Shown here one piece after another: positions 52,995-54,167 of a stretch of DNA of 54,167 bases. Below the pieces are notes generated by a model. It did not search any database. It was not told where the DNA came from and saw only the letters and a program-made list of their open reading frames with translations. The position numbers and the translations under genes were made by a program. Position 1 is the stretch's first letter; every line of letters begins with the position of its first letter. Origin of the DNA: an uncultured Deferribacteraceae bacterium (GTDB lineage: Bacteria; Chrysiogenota; Deferribacteres; Deferribacterales; Mucispirillaceae); NCBI GenBank assembly GCA_947041225.1, contig CAMRDM010000002.1:1-54167 (forward strand). Direction: 5' to 3'.

Positions 52995-53798
52995 ATGGCG
53001 ATACTACACGACACTAGAAGTGATCTAAAAATCAACTGTGCTGCTTACAAACAATCTATTGATAAAAACAAACATATCATGGATCGATTAGGATGTGGAA
53101 TATTCTTAGCTGCGATCATAATAATATTATCAATTATTATGTTTAGTGGATATTCTCTAATATCATCACTTATAATCTTTGGAATGAGTTTTATAATATT
53201 TTGTAAAAAACATTCTTCCAGTTGTGAAAAAAACAAAATAGATGAACCAATATATGCAAAGCTAGAACATGGAATAATAGGCGAAGAATATATTGCTAAT
53301 ATGCTTGAGAAAAAACTTCCAGATACATATCATATATTAAGAAATATAATTGTAGTTTCTAATAACTCTAAAGCAGAGATAGATATTATTGTTGTAGGAG
53401 AAACAGGGGTTTTTATTATTGAAATCAAGCACTGGTTAGGAGAAATAACAGGACGTATCTATGACGAGAAGTGGTATCAAGAAAAAACAAGTAAACGTAA
53501 TCAAATATATACTGAAAAATACAGTAACCCATTAAAACAGATAGGTCGGCAATGGGATTGTTTAGAAAATTCATTTAAAAATAATGGTATACAAGGTACA
53601 ATACTGTCATTACTTTTTTTCTCTAACCCTGAAACATCACTTAATATAACAGGTAAAAACCATATCCCTATTTTTACAATGAAAGAGAATGGTATAGATG
53701 ATCTAATAGATTTTATTATAAATAGCAATAAGATAAAACTATATGGTAAACGTATAGATGATATTATCAACATACTAAATACTGATCATTATAAATAG
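52995..53798 (+). CDS. NERD-domain membrane nuclease-like protein
   Basis: 267 aa. Two membrane helices (about 34-51 and 53-70), then a NERD domain (about 90-205): GIIGEEYIANML, NIIVVSNNSKAEIDIIVV and GVFIIEIKHWLGEITG, which gives the PD-(D/E)XK-like residues Asp130, Glu143 and Lys145. NERD domains are nuclease-related and occur alone or in defence proteins. It sits between two direct repeats that carry lipoprotein leaders, so it may have been inserted or moved as a cassette. Confidence 0.8.
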   Translation: MAILHDTRSDLKINCAAYKQSIDKNKHIMDRLGCGIFLAAIIIILSIIMFSGYSLISSLIIFGMSFIIFCKKHSSSCEKNKIDEPIYAKLEHGIIGEEYIANMLEKKLPDTYHILRNIIVVSNNSKAEIDIIVVGETGVFIIEIKHWLGEITGRIYDEKWYQEKTSKRNQIYTEKYSNPLKQIGRQWDCLENSFKNNGIQGTILSLLFFSNPETSLNITGKNHIPIFTMKENGIDDLIDFIINSNKIKLYGKRIDDIINILNTDHYK

Positions 53799-53808
53799 TT
53801 TTATATAA

Positions 53809-54009
53809 GAAATCATTGTCAAATAATATAACTATGCTATTATTCATTATTATTTAACAGAATCAGAAAAGCATCAAATCGTATCAAAAAGCACCAAGCA
53901 CCAAACGTAATATCAAGAATAGAAACAAAATAATAAGTTATAAAATAAACATGATGGGGAAAATTATGAAAAAACGGTCGATCTTAACAGTTCTAATGGC
54001 TCTCTTTTT
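53809..54009. repeat. Direct repeat, copy 2, with intact lipoprotein start
   Basis: Second copy of the repeat at 52771-52980, here leading into an open lipoprotein gene. Confidence 0.8.
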
Positions 54010-54167
54010 AGTCTTACTGATTTCTTGTGCTGATAGCAATACTGGTGGTGGTAGTGATAACGATGACACTGGTGACAATGGTGGTGGTGGTTCTGGAACT
54101 GGAGGATTAAATTATACTCCTGAGTTAGAAGAGGATAATGAATCAACATTCAATCTTGGTTACTATA
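53966..54167 (+). CDS. Lipoprotein, 3' end outside window
   Basis: 67 aa visible. Signal peptide with lipobox LISC, then a Gly/Asp/Asn-rich flexible linker (GGGSDNDDTGDNGGGG), and the beginning of a domain (LNYTPELEEDNESTFNLGYY). GGGGAAA ribosome site upstream. The frame remains open to the window end. Lipid-anchored surface or periplasmic protein; function not deducible. Confidence 0.8.
   Translation, partial: MKKRSILTVLMALFLVLLISCADSNTGGGSDNDDTGDNGGGGSGTGGLNYTPELEEDNESTFNLGYY

Overview
ORGANISM. The window is AT-rich Gram-negative bacterial DNA. It encodes Cys-paired Sel1/Hcp-type secreted repeat proteins, a small outer-membrane beta-barrel, an alkaline-phosphatase-superfamily (LTA-synthase-like) membrane enzyme, a PseH-like acetyltransferase and an F-type conjugation apparatus. 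This mix fits Campylobacterota or a neighbouring phylum such as Deferribacterota. That is inference from gene content; there is no rRNA to decide it. Whether the replicon is a chromosome with an integrated element or a large plasmid cannot be settled from here. A tRNA-Leu(UAA) gene is present, but no integrase, relaxase or recognised replication gene was found.

LAYOUT. (1) 1-12.1 kb, mostly minus strand: nine Sel1-repeat genes, one cut by the window edge, interleaved with a beta-barrel gene, a DUF4303-like gene, the LTA-synthase-like gene and a frameshifted lipoprotein remnant. The cluster is visibly duplicating: a 141-bp direct repeat carries the same leader and signal peptide for two genes, and a 32-bp tandem duplication has shifted the frame at one C-terminus. 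(2) 12.6-14.8 kb: PseH-like acetyltransferase, a zinc-cluster/PD-(D/E)XK-type protein, tRNA-Leu. (3) 14.85-35.2 kb, plus strand: a regulator with winged-helix domains and a sigma-like C-terminus, then an almost gapless F-type T4SS operon that opens with a NusA paralogue and continues coupling ATPase, DsbC-like, OmpA-like, TraB, a TraV split over two genes, TraC, S26 peptidase, TraW, TraU, TraN, TraA, TraL, TraE, SH3-TraK, TrbC, TraG. TraH, TraF (thioredoxin-like) and a TraI relaxase are not visible. (4) 35.3-36.7 kb: a tenth Sel1 protein paired with a secreted endonuclease I. (5) 36.7-37.4 kb: noncoding DNA with five dyads, a candidate oriT/oriV or regulatory region. (6) 37.36-45.7 kb: an array of small transcription units, most introduced by one of eight copies of a conserved leader (CCC..GGG..CCC..GGG hairpin, U-rich stretch, then a sequence complementary to the downstream Shine-Dalgarno), several closed by near-identical GTGGC/GCCAC terminators. 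The units encode OB-fold/SSB-like proteins, three paralogous pairs of tiny membrane proteins, a zinc-ribbon/ankyrin protein and finally a methyltransferase + unknown + SNF2-helicase operon. (7) 45.8-50.8 kb, minus strand: an operon of N6-adenine methylase, a protein with two GHKL ATPase domains, a receiver-domain protein and an HNH nuclease, a candidate defence system. (8) 51-54.2 kb: a divergent 552-aa protein with a HEPN-like C-terminal motif, a NERD nuclease-domain protein flanked by direct repeats of about 200 bp, and a lipoprotein gene cut by the window end.

HOW IT MAY WORK TOGETHER. Regions 3-6 look like the core of one conjugative element. The most interesting signal is the eight-copy leader in region 6. 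Its terminator-like first stem and Shine-Dalgarno-sequestering second stem suggest coordinated post-initiation control, and the element also encodes its own NusA paralogue. A link between the two is a hypothesis, not shown by the sequence. Region 7, a methylase and nuclease combined with kinase/receiver-like signalling proteins, is the second candidate for an undescribed system.
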